Of a DNA stretch of 64,000 nt, positions 35,275 to 43,240 are shown one piece after another (positions within the stretch are counted from its first letter, which is position 1; every line of letters begins with the position of its first letter). The translations under genes were made by a program, and so were the position numbers. Source of the stretch: DATKYQ01 sp964640665 (GTDB lineage Bacteria; Myxococcota; B64-G9); NCBI GenBank assembly GCA_964640665.1, contig CAZXHT010000002.1, positions 110,243 through 174,242 of the forward strand, in the 5' to 3' direction. The notes beneath the pieces are model-generated. The model searched no databases. It saw nothing but the letters and a program-made list of their open reading frames with translations, and was not told the origin of the DNA.

Positions 35275-36789
35275 TCAGCGCCACGGTCCGACGTTGTACA
35301 ACACCCAGACGTCGCCGCGACGCGAGGCGATCAGGGGAAAGTAGATCAACAATCCCGGTCGACCGTTCGGCCGCGGTCTGAATGGGATCACGTATCGGGT
35401 TCCGCAAAGATCAGCCGACCACAGAACGTCGTCGCTGAAGCGCCCCTTGCCCCGACCGCGTCGGATCTCGATCCGATCGGGGTTGTCGCCTGTGCCGCCG
35501 CCTGCGCGACCGATGACCAAATCAAGCAGCCCGTCCCCGTCGAAGTCGGATCGAAAGTTAGGATACGGCCCGGTCAACTCCTGGTTGGAGGCGAAATCTA
35601 TCCGCAGCTTGGACGGGATCACGAAGTCCGGTCTGTCAGTGAAAACGCCCTTTTGCGAGAAGTAGATCTCGAAATCGACGTTCAGCTTGCCGGCCAGCAT
35701 CATTCCGATCAGGCTGCTGAGACCCATCTCGACATGCGGGCGCACCAGGTCCAGACATCCGTCGGTATTCATGTCGCAAAGTGACACCGACGACCCCCAC
35801 CCGTCGCGCCGGCTTTGGAAGTCGGCCCGCGGGGGATAGTCACAGGCGTCGTCGGCCAGGTAAACCCTAAGCTCGCTTTTCATGTTGCTGATGCCGCCCA
35901 CGGTCTTGTTGATGACCAGGTCGGTCCGTCCGTCTCCGTTCAGGTCGCCGGCCCGGATTTGAACATGGGCCCCGCGCTTGATTCGTTCTTCACGCTCGAG
36001 CATGCTAAAGGAGCGCAACAGATCTGGCCCGGCGGGAAATGAGCCGTCGGCGCGCTGGCGATATACGGCCACGCTGTTACGCGAGAAGAACATCAGGTCG
36101 GGCCGACCGTCGGCGTTCTGGTCCTCCGCTTGCCAGCGCGGAACGGAGATCATGAACAATGCCCCGTAGTCCCTGGCCGAGCGAAAATCCTCGGCCGAGG
36201 TGTACAGCTCGGCGCGCGTGGGAACCCTGAGCGTGCGCTGCAACGACCAGGCGCTCTGCGCGCTTCGAACGTACAGAGCCAGCGGTCCGATCGGCACACT
36301 AGGCACGAGCAGACCGCGTCGGCCGTCGCCCAATTCGACCAGCAGCGATATGCGCGGCACGCTGTCCTCGTGCGGAATCGCGGCCATGGTCATCACCTTG
36401 ACCTCACGCTTGGGACTTGACGCAAGTCCCCCGGTGGGTTGCCCGGCAAGCGACCAGACTCCGTCGGCGCGCAACAGAAGCACGTCGGCCAGGCCGTCGA
36501 AGTTGACGTCTCCGACGTCGAAGGCCACGGTTCCGCGCGGCAAGGCGATTACCTGGGTCGGTCGGGTGGAGATCTTTCCGGCTGTAGCCGGATAGACACT
36601 GACACGCTTGGTGGTATGTGGCGGAAAGCCCTGTCGCCAGAAGACGAGAAAATCAACCAGCCCGTCACCGTTGACGTCCGCGGGCACCACGCTCGATACA
36701 CGGCCCGGAAGCTTGAGCTCGAGCCTTTGCATAGGCCCCGCTGCGCCCAAGAAAAACGATAACAGCAGGCAGATGAGCGTCGCGCTCAT
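35275..36789 (-). CDS. FG-GAP/VCBS repeat protein
   Basis: The 504-aa protein has a signal peptide (ATLICLLLSFFLGAAG). It then carries repeated FG-GAP-like units (DVNGDGLVDFLVFW, DVNFDGLADVLLL, DQNADGRPDLMFF, DLNGDGRTDLVI, DMNTDGCLDLVR and DFDGDGLLDLVIG), each with a DxDxDG calcium-binding loop. These build a beta-propeller. It is probably a secreted or periplasmic binding protein. Its start overlaps the stop of the BtuD-like ATPase by 4 bp (ATGA), so the two are translationally coupled, which is unusual for a propeller protein. Its 3' end faces the barrel gene. Confidence 0.85.
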   Translation of the reverse strand: MSATLICLLLSFFLGAAGPMQRLELKLPGRVSSVVPADVNGDGLVDFLVFWRQGFPPHTTKRVSVYPATAGKISTRPTQVIALPRGTVAFDVGDVNFDGLADVLLLRADGVWSLAGQPTGGLASSPKREVKVMTMAAIPHEDSVPRISLLVELGDGRRGLLVPSVPIGPLALYVRSAQSAWSLQRTLRVPTRAELYTSAEDFRSARDYGALFMISVPRWQAEDQNADGRPDLMFFSRNSVAVYRQRADGSFPAGPDLLRSFSMLEREERIKRGAHVQIRAGDLNGDGRTDLVINKTVGGISNMKSELRVYLADDACDYPPRADFQSRRDGWGSSVSLCDMNTDGCLDLVRPHVEMGLSSLIGMMLAGKLNVDFEIYFSQKGVFTDRPDFVIPSKLRIDFASNQELTGPYPNFRSDFDGDGLLDLVIGRAGGGTGDNPDRIEIRRGRGKGRFSDDVLWSADLCGTRYVIPFRPRPNGRPGLLIYFPLIASRRGDVWVLYNVGPWR

Positions 36790-37604
36790 TTCGTATCCTG
36801 CTTACGAGGCGGCATGGGGGTGAACAGACGGTGGCCGGTCAGATCGTTTACCCCTACGTAGATGTCGATCTCGTAGGCGTCCTTCAGGTTGCCGTAGGTC
36901 ATGACCTCTTCGATGCTTCCCTTGTGGACGATGGACCCCTGTTTCAGAAGGGCCACACTGTCGCAGAAGGCCGCCGCCAGGTTGAGATCGTGCATGGCGG
37001 ATACCACGGTCAGACCGGTCCGGCGCTGGATATCACCTATCAAATCATAGAGTGTCACCTGGTGGCGGATATCCAAGTGGGCCGCCGGTTCGTCCAGCAG
37101 CAGGATGCGCGGTTGCTGCGCCAAGGCCTTGGCCACCACGACACGCTTGAACTCTCCCCCCGAAAGCTCGTGCATCCTCCGCCGGCGCAACTCGTAGACA
37201 CCGGTCTGGTGCATGGCCTCCCTGGCCGCATCCCTGTCGACTGCCCGATCGAGCGACAGCGGTCCGCGGTGCGGGACGCGTCCGAGCAAGACAACTTCCT
37301 CGACGGTGAAGGGAAAGGCCAGCTCGAACTTCTGGGGAACAACCGCCACCTGCCGGGCCAACTCACGCCGGTCCCAGGCTGAAAGGCTGCGTCCCATTAC
37401 CTCGATCGATCCGCGGCGCGCCTTGAGCGCCCCGGAAATCAGCTGGATCAGGGTCGTCTTGCCGGACCCGTTGGGACCCAGCAGGCCGAGGAACCCCCCC
37501 CGGCGAACCCGCAGGTCAACGCCCCTGATCACCGCTTCGGTCGTGTATCCGAACTCCACGGCCGTAAGCTCGATGGCCGCTTCTTGTTGTTTCTGCTGGC
37601 TCAC
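36786..37604 (-). CDS. BtuD/FhuC-type ABC transporter ATP-binding protein
   Basis: The 272-aa protein has Walker A GPNGSGKTT, the signature LSGGEFKRVVVAKAL, Walker B RILLLDEPAAHLD and the H-loop VVSAMHDLN. This is the FecCD/BtuCD-type importer class, which serves cobalamin, heme or siderophores. A likely partner permease (42143-43180) and binding protein (48116-49024) lie on the same strand but 4.5 and 10.5 kb away. The GTG start at 37604 has no Shine-Dalgarno sequence. It overlaps the downstream FG-GAP gene. Confidence 0.9.
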   Translation of the reverse strand: MSQQKQQEAAIELTAVEFGYTTEAVIRGVDLRVRRGGFLGLLGPNGSGKTTLIQLISGALKARRGSIEVMGRSLSAWDRRELARQVAVVPQKFELAFPFTVEEVVLLGRVPHRGPLSLDRAVDRDAAREAMHQTGVYELRRRRMHELSGGEFKRVVVAKALAQQPRILLLDEPAAHLDIRHQVTLYDLIGDIQRRTGLTVVSAMHDLNLAAAFCDSVALLKQGSIVHKGSIEEVMTYGNLKDAYEIDIYVGVNDLTGHRLFTPMPPRKQDTK

Positions 37605-37613
37605 GCGCTTCGA

Positions 37614-37643
37614 TGGTTACACTTTCTTGCCCGCTCGCGTCAA
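37614..37643 (-). promoter_or_regulatory. Probable promoter of the BtuD-like ATPase (leaderless, GTG start)
   Basis: On the minus strand, TTGACG (37638-37643), an 18-bp spacer and TAACCA (37614-37619). The -10 ends 9 nt before the GTG at 37604. The -10 is weak. Confidence 0.4.
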
Positions 37644-37655
37644 GTCTGGTACCTT
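37627..37655 (+). promoter_or_regulatory. Promoter of the patatin gene (leaderless)
   Basis: TTGCCC (37627-37632), a 17-bp spacer and TACCTT (37650-37655). The -10 ends 8 nt before the ATG at 37664. It overlaps the opposite-strand promoter, so the two divergent genes share this 59-bp region. Confidence 0.5.
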
Positions 37656-37663
37656 GTGAGCCA

Positions 37664-38536
37664 ATGAACGCCGTCTTCCTTTCAGGAGGGGGGGCCCGCG
37701 GCGCCTACGAGGTGGGCGTTCTCAGGGCTCTTCTAAAGGACGGCCCGCCTATCCAGCTCATCGGCGGCGCGTCGATCGGCGCCATCAACGCGGTCTTGGC
37801 GGCCACCGGCCAGATCGAGGAACTGGCCGAGGTGTGGCAGCGCATGTCCACACTGCAAGTCTACCGTCCGCGCCTTGATCTCTGGCGGCTCAGGAAGTGG
37901 ACCTCGTTGTTCGACAATCGTGGCCTGTTCAAGCGCCTGCGCGACAACGTCCACTGGTCGAGGTTGCCGCATTCCGACGTGCAGGTGTTCATCTCGGCCA
38001 CCAACATCAGCCTGCGCACCAACGAAACCTTCGCCAACTCGGAGATAACCTATCGCCACGTGCTGGCCTCCTCGGCCATACCGATCCTCTTCGCGCCGGT
38101 ACAGATCGGCAAGTACTGGTACATCGACGGGGCCTTCTCGCTGTTGCGGCCGCTCAAGCCGCTTCTGAGGGCCGGCGCCAAGCGCATCTTCACGGTCTTC
38201 TTGAGTCCGCGCCGGCCGCGGCTCAGGCCGCCCACCAGCCTTTTCCAACTCGCCGATCGGACGCTGGAAGTGATACTTTCGTCCGCCATGGCCGCCGACA
38301 GGAAGCAGATCGAAAACACCAACCAGGAGATCGAGCGGCTAAAAGCTCTCGACGTGGATCCCAACGCCTTTAAGCACAAGCCCTACCGCCCGGTGCAGGT
38401 GATCGGCATTTACCCCTCGCGTGAGCTGGGCAACGTGGGCAGCTACCTGGTTGTCTCCGGCGACAAATCGCGCGAGCTGATCGAGCTCGGTATGACCGAT
38501 TGCTACCGCGTGCTGAAACGCTACGAGTTGATCTGA
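37664..38536 (+). CDS. Patatin-like phospholipase
   Basis: The 290-aa protein has the patatin motifs: oxyanion GGGARGAYEVG, nucleophile elbow GGASIGAINAV (Ser37 in the GxSxG), and DGA (YIDGAF) as the Asp of the dyad. It is a serine lipid acyl hydrolase. No signal peptide is visible, so it is cytoplasmic or secreted by another route. The ATG at 37664 is chosen because the oxyanion motif begins 7 residues later and a -10 box lies 8 nt before it. It is the last gene before the lower-GC island. Confidence 0.92.
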   Translation: MNAVFLSGGGARGAYEVGVLRALLKDGPPIQLIGGASIGAINAVLAATGQIEELAEVWQRMSTLQVYRPRLDLWRLRKWTSLFDNRGLFKRLRDNVHWSRLPHSDVQVFISATNISLRTNETFANSEITYRHVLASSAIPILFAPVQIGKYWYIDGAFSLLRPLKPLLRAGAKRIFTVFLSPRRPRLRPPTSLFQLADRTLEVILSSAMAADRKQIENTNQEIERLKALDVDPNAFKHKPYRPVQVIGIYPSRELGNVGSYLVVSGDKSRELIELGMTDCYRVLKRYELI

Positions 38537-38891
38537 GCAATGTGCTCGCCCCCGGCGCGTTCCCGGCCCTTTGTGGAAGTAATTCAAACTATGTGCTTCG
38601 ACCATCCACCTGAAGTACACAGCGCGGCTCCGCACCTGGGGGCACGGCAAAAACGCCGACACAACCAAAACAATCTGTGCACGGGCGAGCCCTCTACTGA
38701 AAATCTTTGCGGTACGGATCTAACAGGCCCTGTGACGATTTTTGCCGCCGGGACCTTCAAGGGTCATTGACAACCCTGGCTGTTTTCGTGACAAGACCGT
38801 AACATTCTGATACTGTTCAATTTGTCAAGCAATGTTGTCCCGATGATGTACAATGATCTAGAGTGGTTGCACTCGTCACGGGAGCAGAGAT
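38537..38891. other. Non-coding stretch at the left edge of the IetAS-like island
   Basis: No convincing gene is seen. A TTGACA at 38767-38772 has no matching -10 box, and a TACAAT is at 38849-38854 with no clear -35. Base composition drops through this stretch relative to the patatin gene. The AAA ATPase start has a GGGAG-type site just before it. Confidence 0.5.
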
Positions 38892-39881
38892 ATGGCGACT
38901 GCAGAACAGATCAAGGCACTTATCAGGAGCCATGCAGAGGGAGACGATGAACGTTTCTTCTCCATCGCCATGCAGTTGGCTGCTCACGCTGCCCGAAAGG
39001 GTCAAGGGCGTTTCGCCAAGGAACTCAGGGCTCTTATTGACAACGCCAAGAACAAGATGAAGCAGCATGGGATCGAAGCGAGCCCAGTCAAGCCTGTACC
39101 GTTGGTCCAACCAAGAGGTGAGCTTTCCGGACTACTGAGCGTTTCCTATCCGAAGACAAGATTTGCGGAGATGGTATTGGGGGGAACCCTCCGTGGTCGT
39201 CTGCGTAGGGTCTTGAATGAACAGAGGCAGTTCGCAAAACTGCAGGAATATGGTCTGTCACCATGTCGAAAACTCTTGCTGGTAGGTCACCCGGGAACAG
39301 GAAAGACCATGACGGCAAGTGTATTGGCAGGCGAGATGCACTTTCCGTTGTTCACGATTCTCCTTGATGGTCTGATAACCAAGTATATGGGAGAGACAGC
39401 CGCCAAACTGAGGCTGATATTCGATGCTATCGGTCAGACCCGAGCCGTTTATCTCTTCGACGAATTCGATGCACTTGGTAGCCGTCGAGAGGCACAGAAT
39501 GACGTCGGAGAGATTCGCAGAGTACTGAACTCGTTCCTACAGTTTCTTGAACAGGACGAGTCAGCCAGCCTCGTTATTTGCGCGACCAACCATCCGGACC
39601 TGCTGGACCGGGCCCTGTTCCGGCGCTTTGATGACGTGATTGAATACGACTTGCCCTCAGAAGATCAGGCCAAAGAAGCCATGAAAGCAAGATTGAGTCT
39701 CCTTGGCACTTCTTCTGTTGATTGGCAAAAGGCGGTTCAGGCGTCGGGTGGACTGAGTTACGCGGAGATCGTGCGTGGTTGTGAACAGGCGGCGAAAGAC
39801 GTCATTCTCGCTGGCTCGCTGGAGTTGGATACAGATCGTCTTGTGACCGCACTAGAAGAAAGACACACAAATCGAGGATAA
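38892..39881 (+). CDS. AAA ATPase, IetA-like (defence pair)
   Basis: The 329-aa protein has an N-terminal helical region (residues ~1-75) with a linker. The AAA core has Walker A GHPGTGKT (residues ~132-139), Walker B VYLFDEFDALGSRR and the sensor VICATNHPDLLDRALFRRFDD. The arginine finger RRF is present. It is followed after 30 nt by a subtilisin-like protease. An AAA ATPase plus S8 protease pair is the definition of IetAS, known to eliminate incompatible plasmids and to act against phage. Composition is visibly less GC-rich than the flanks, pointing to horizontal transfer. Confidence 0.82.
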   Translation: MATAEQIKALIRSHAEGDDERFFSIAMQLAAHAARKGQGRFAKELRALIDNAKNKMKQHGIEASPVKPVPLVQPRGELSGLLSVSYPKTRFAEMVLGGTLRGRLRRVLNEQRQFAKLQEYGLSPCRKLLLVGHPGTGKTMTASVLAGEMHFPLFTILLDGLITKYMGETAAKLRLIFDAIGQTRAVYLFDEFDALGSRREAQNDVGEIRRVLNSFLQFLEQDESASLVICATNHPDLLDRALFRRFDDVIEYDLPSEDQAKEAMKARLSLLGTSSVDWQKAVQASGGLSYAEIVRGCEQAAKDVILAGSLELDTDRLVTALEERHTNRG

Positions 39882-39911
39882 AGCAACGCTCGACAGTGGG
39901 GGCCCAGCAAC

Positions 39912-42083
39912 ATGGCGGGAACTGAATATCCTCATCTATTCATCCACGGCTTCATGAAATCAGAGAAGTACACCTCCCCAAGAGGGGGAGGTGGTAAATT
40001 TCGACTTCCCTCCCGGCATCGCCGGCGCCATGGACGCGAACTTATGGCGCAGTTTGTAGCTGCTGCTCGCGAAATCGATAAACGTCGGACAATGTTCCCA
40101 ATACAAGTAGAAGGTGCTGATCGTGGTCTTTATATCGCATTCCAGAGCGATCCTGGGTTCGAGATTCCGCTTGAAAAGCTTGAGGATCGCCGGAAGAAAA
40201 TAGAACTGGTTCTTTCTCAGAGAGTAGAAAACCAACAGTTTGCCACGGTGTTTGTTCCCGACAAGGCGCGCACGCATTTCCTGAAGAGGTTTGAGCAGTA
40301 CATCGAGGAGAAAACCAAGAAAGGAAATCCTCGCCACAAAGAATTGGTAGAAAGCATCAGAACTTTGCGGGCTGCTACGCTGCGTTCTTTATGGACCGAC
40401 GACCAAAACCTCTTTCCAGATCCAGACCATATCTTCAGGTGGGAAGTATGGCTCCGTAATACAGACGGGGAAGAGCTTGCACGCTTCAAGAGTTTCGCTA
40501 CTTCCTTTGATCTGACAGTTAGTGAGAAGTACATCGGCCTCTTCCCGGACCGAACCGTCGTTCTCGCTATTGGCACAGCAAGGCAGTTGAGTGCAACACT
40601 GGACATGCTGGGTGATATCGCGGAACTCCGGAAGGCAAAGGACTCACCGTCTGAATTCCTGGAGATGACAGCACATGAGCGTGCGGATTGGTTGCAAGAC
40701 CTATCCGAAAGAATCAGACCCGCAATCGGTAATCCGCCGTCAGTGTGTGTGCTGGATACCGGTGTGAATAGAGGTCATCCACTCCTTGCTAGTTCGCTTG
40801 CTGTTGGAGACTTACATGTGTACAACCCGGCATGGGGTGTACATGATGATAATGGTCACGGAACCGAGATGGCAGGATTGGCTCTTCTCGGAGATTTGAT
40901 GGAGCCATTTAAGTCATCGCAGCCTGTGGTGCTTACTCATATCCTTGAATCCGTGAAGATTCTGCCGCCTGTTGGAAGCAATCCCCGAGAGTTATACGGA
41001 GTGATTACCGAGGAGTCAGCAAGCCGGGTCGAGGTGTCTGCACCTGACAGGCGTCGAGTTTTCTCTATGGCGATTACCGACGACAGCACTCCCGACAGTG
41101 GAAGACCAACAGCTTGGTCGGCCACCATCGATGCTTTGGCTGCTGGCGTTGATGCGCCTGGCGAAGAGGTACGAAGACTTTTTGCGCTTTGCGCCGGGAA
41201 TCGGACCGGTCCAGTAAGCGCCGATTACCTGTCGGAGAGTGATACGGACGAGGTTCATGACCCAGGACAGGCATGGAACGCCCTCACGGTAGGTTCATCC
41301 ACGGAGAAGTGCGTAATTGACAGTGGGGATCCTACTCTGCTCGGGTGGACGCCCCTTGCTGGGCCAGGTGCTCTATCACCGGTAACCACCACGTCGGTGA
41401 CATGGGAAAATCAATGGCCCCTCAAGCCAGACGTTGTCACAGAGGGCGGCAATATGGCTATCGGACCAGGAGAAAACGAGGCATCTTGTTTGGACTGCCT
41501 GTCCTTGCTTACGACAGACCGTGATGTGACTGGTCGATCCCTTGTGCCAATTTGTGGAACAAGTGCTTCGGTTGCTTTGGTAGCTAGGCTGTCAGCGCTA
41601 ATTGCTGCGGAGTATTCCGATGCATGGCCAGAGACGATCAGGGCGTTGGTTGTCAATTCTGCCCGCTGGACTGAACCAATGCTGGCCGAGATTGAGGCGG
41701 CTCGTAGTCGCAAGTCAGATCTTAAAAATATCTTACGAAGATATGGTCACGGCGTCCCTGGCTTGCAACGGGCGATAGCTTCTTCAAGAAGTGCGCTGAC
41801 CTTGGTTGCCCAGGAACACATCACTCCCTTTGAAAATGGAAAAACCAAGGACATACAATTCCATTCCCTGCCATGGCCAACATCAGTCTTGCAAGGCTTG
41901 GGCAACACCTTGGTCAGCATGAGAGTGACGCTGTCATATTTTATTGAGCCCAAAAGTTGGCGTAGATATTTACACGCCCGTGAAGAATCAGGTGTCGGTG
42001 CCGGTTATGGTCTGACCGAGGGCAAGGAAGTATTTGGAATCGCCTTTCAGTGTAGCATTTCACACAGCTGCAACCGCCCGTAA
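39912..42083 (+). CDS. Subtilisin-like serine protease, IetS-like, with atypical C-terminus
   Basis: The 723-aa protein is an S8 peptidase with a complete catalytic triad: VLDTG (Asp282), NGHGTEMAG (His316) and CGTSAS (Ser551). Residues 1-265 form an N-terminal region common to the IetS group. TRALVVNSARWT-like sequence follows the Ser. In this group, the YFIEP motif is normally followed by ~100 or more residues. Here the sequence after YFIEP (residue ~680) is short, unlike the expected continuation, and ends at NRP, so the C-terminus seems truncated or recombined. The next gene, on the opposite strand, belongs to the chromosomal BtuC locus. Whether the protease is active is uncertain. Confidence 0.8.
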   Translation: MAGTEYPHLFIHGFMKSEKYTSPRGGGGKFRLPSRHRRRHGRELMAQFVAAAREIDKRRTMFPIQVEGADRGLYIAFQSDPGFEIPLEKLEDRRKKIELVLSQRVENQQFATVFVPDKARTHFLKRFEQYIEEKTKKGNPRHKELVESIRTLRAATLRSLWTDDQNLFPDPDHIFRWEVWLRNTDGEELARFKSFATSFDLTVSEKYIGLFPDRTVVLAIGTARQLSATLDMLGDIAELRKAKDSPSEFLEMTAHERADWLQDLSERIRPAIGNPPSVCVLDTGVNRGHPLLASSLAVGDLHVYNPAWGVHDDNGHGTEMAGLALLGDLMEPFKSSQPVVLTHILESVKILPPVGSNPRELYGVITEESASRVEVSAPDRRRVFSMAITDDSTPDSGRPTAWSATIDALAAGVDAPGEEVRRLFALCAGNRTGPVSADYLSESDTDEVHDPGQAWNALTVGSSTEKCVIDSGDPTLLGWTPLAGPGALSPVTTTSVTWENQWPLKPDVVTEGGNMAIGPGENEASCLDCLSLLTTDRDVTGRSLVPICGTSASVALVARLSALIAAEYSDAWPETIRALVVNSARWTEPMLAEIEAARSRKSDLKNILRRYGHGVPGLQRAIASSRSALTLVAQEHITPFENGKTKDIQFHSLPWPTSVLQGLGNTLVSMRVTLSYFIEPKSWRRYLHAREESGVGAGYGLTEGKEVFGIAFQCSISHSCNRP

Positions 42084-42142
42084 CTTGCGCTCAGACAAGT
42101 CCTCAAAGACGGAGACAGGAGAGGGCGCGCCAGGAATGGGCC

Positions 42143-43180
42143 TCAGACGAAGGCCGTCCGGTGGCGGCGGCGCAGCAGGAACAGAAAGAAGGGGCCGCCT
42201 AAAAAGGCGGTGATTACTCCCACCGGCGGCTCGGTGGACAGGGGAATGAACAGCAACCTGGCGCCCAGGTCGGCCAACACCAAAAACGCGCCTCCGGCCA
42301 GCGCCGATGCCGGCAGCAACAAGCGATGGTCCGGCCCCAGGATCAGGCGCATCAGGTGCGGCACGATCAGGCCGACGAAACCCACCATGCCTGAGACGGA
42401 TACGGCCAGTCCCACCAGCAGCGAGGCTGCGAAGAAGATGATCGCCTTCGTTTTCTCGACATCCACACCGAGGTGCGTGGCGCCCTGCTCACCGAGCGCT
42501 AATGCGTTCATGCGGCTGGCCATCAGTGTCAGCACGGCGATGCCGGCGAACGTACCCGCGGCTACCACCAGGATGGTCGAGTACTCGCAGTATCCGATGT
42601 TGCCCATCAGCCAGACGAGGATCTCACGGGTCTTGGTTGCCGTGACCGCCGTCTTGAGAAACATGATCACCGCAGAGGCGAAGGCATTGAAAACGACTCC
42701 GACTAAGAGAACCGTGATCGTGTCCACTCTCCCGGCCACCCGGCCGATGCGATAGACGAGGACCATAGCCGCCAGCGCCCCCAGAAAGGCCGCCGGGCCC
42801 TGCAGGGCGATGCCGATACCGGCGCTGCCGACAAGGGCTAAAGCCAGGGTTCCGCCCAGGGCCGCCCCGCCGGAGACTCCCATGATGAAGGGATCGGCCA
42901 GGGGATTTCGCAGCAGGGCCTGGAAAGCCACGCCCACGGCCGCCAGGGCCGCTCCCACCAGGGCGGCCAACAGCGCGCGCGGTAGGCGTGCCAAGAGAAT
43001 GGTCGCCGCCTGCGGATTGCTGTCCGGGTCGAGCGGCCAAAGGGAAGCCAGGTCGGTCCCGCCCGGGCCGAGCAGCGCACTGGCGATGACACACAGCACA
43101 GCAATGACAAAGAGTAGTCCGATCACCTTGACGAAACGAGCCGGGGTCAACAGCTTGGTCTTGACGGGTTTGGCGGACAT
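42143..43180 (-). CDS. BtuC/FecCD-type ABC transporter permease
   Basis: The 345-aa protein has about ten membrane spans and the family motifs ARLPRALLAALVGAALA, NPLADPFIMGVSGGA and GFVGLIVPHLMRL. It forms the channel for cobalamin, heme or siderophore import. The start at 43180 (MSAKPVKTK) is chosen because it gives the usual family length and a -10 box lies 8 nt before it; a much longer upstream extension has no family similarity. It is separated from the ATPase gene by the island and the patatin gene. Confidence 0.9.
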   Translation of the reverse strand: MSAKPVKTKLLTPARFVKVIGLLFVIAVLCVIASALLGPGGTDLASLWPLDPDSNPQAATILLARLPRALLAALVGAALAAVGVAFQALLRNPLADPFIMGVSGGAALGGTLALALVGSAGIGIALQGPAAFLGALAAMVLVYRIGRVAGRVDTITVLLVGVVFNAFASAVIMFLKTAVTATKTREILVWLMGNIGYCEYSTILVVAAGTFAGIAVLTLMASRMNALALGEQGATHLGVDVEKTKAIIFFAASLLVGLAVSVSGMVGFVGLIVPHLMRLILGPDHRLLLPASALAGGAFLVLADLGARLLFIPLSTEPPVGVITAFLGGPFFLFLLRRRHRTAFV

Positions 43181-43188
43181 TGGCCGAC

Positions 43189-43217
43189 ATAATACGGTTG
43201 ATTGCCAGACCTGTCCA
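43189..43217 (-). promoter_or_regulatory. Promoter of the BtuC-like permease (leaderless)
   Basis: On the minus strand, TGGACA (43212-43217), a 17-bp spacer and TATTAT (43189-43194). The -10 ends 8 nt before the ATG at 43180. Confidence 0.5.
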
Positions 43218-43230
43218 GGCCGAGTAAAGT
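43202..43230 (+). promoter_or_regulatory. Promoter of the UDP-sugar pyrophosphorylase gene
   Basis: TTGCCA (43202-43207), a 17-bp spacer and TAAAGT (43225-43230), 10 nt before the ATG at 43241. It overlaps the divergent BtuC promoter. Confidence 0.4.
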
Positions 43231-43240
43231 GTACGATGTT

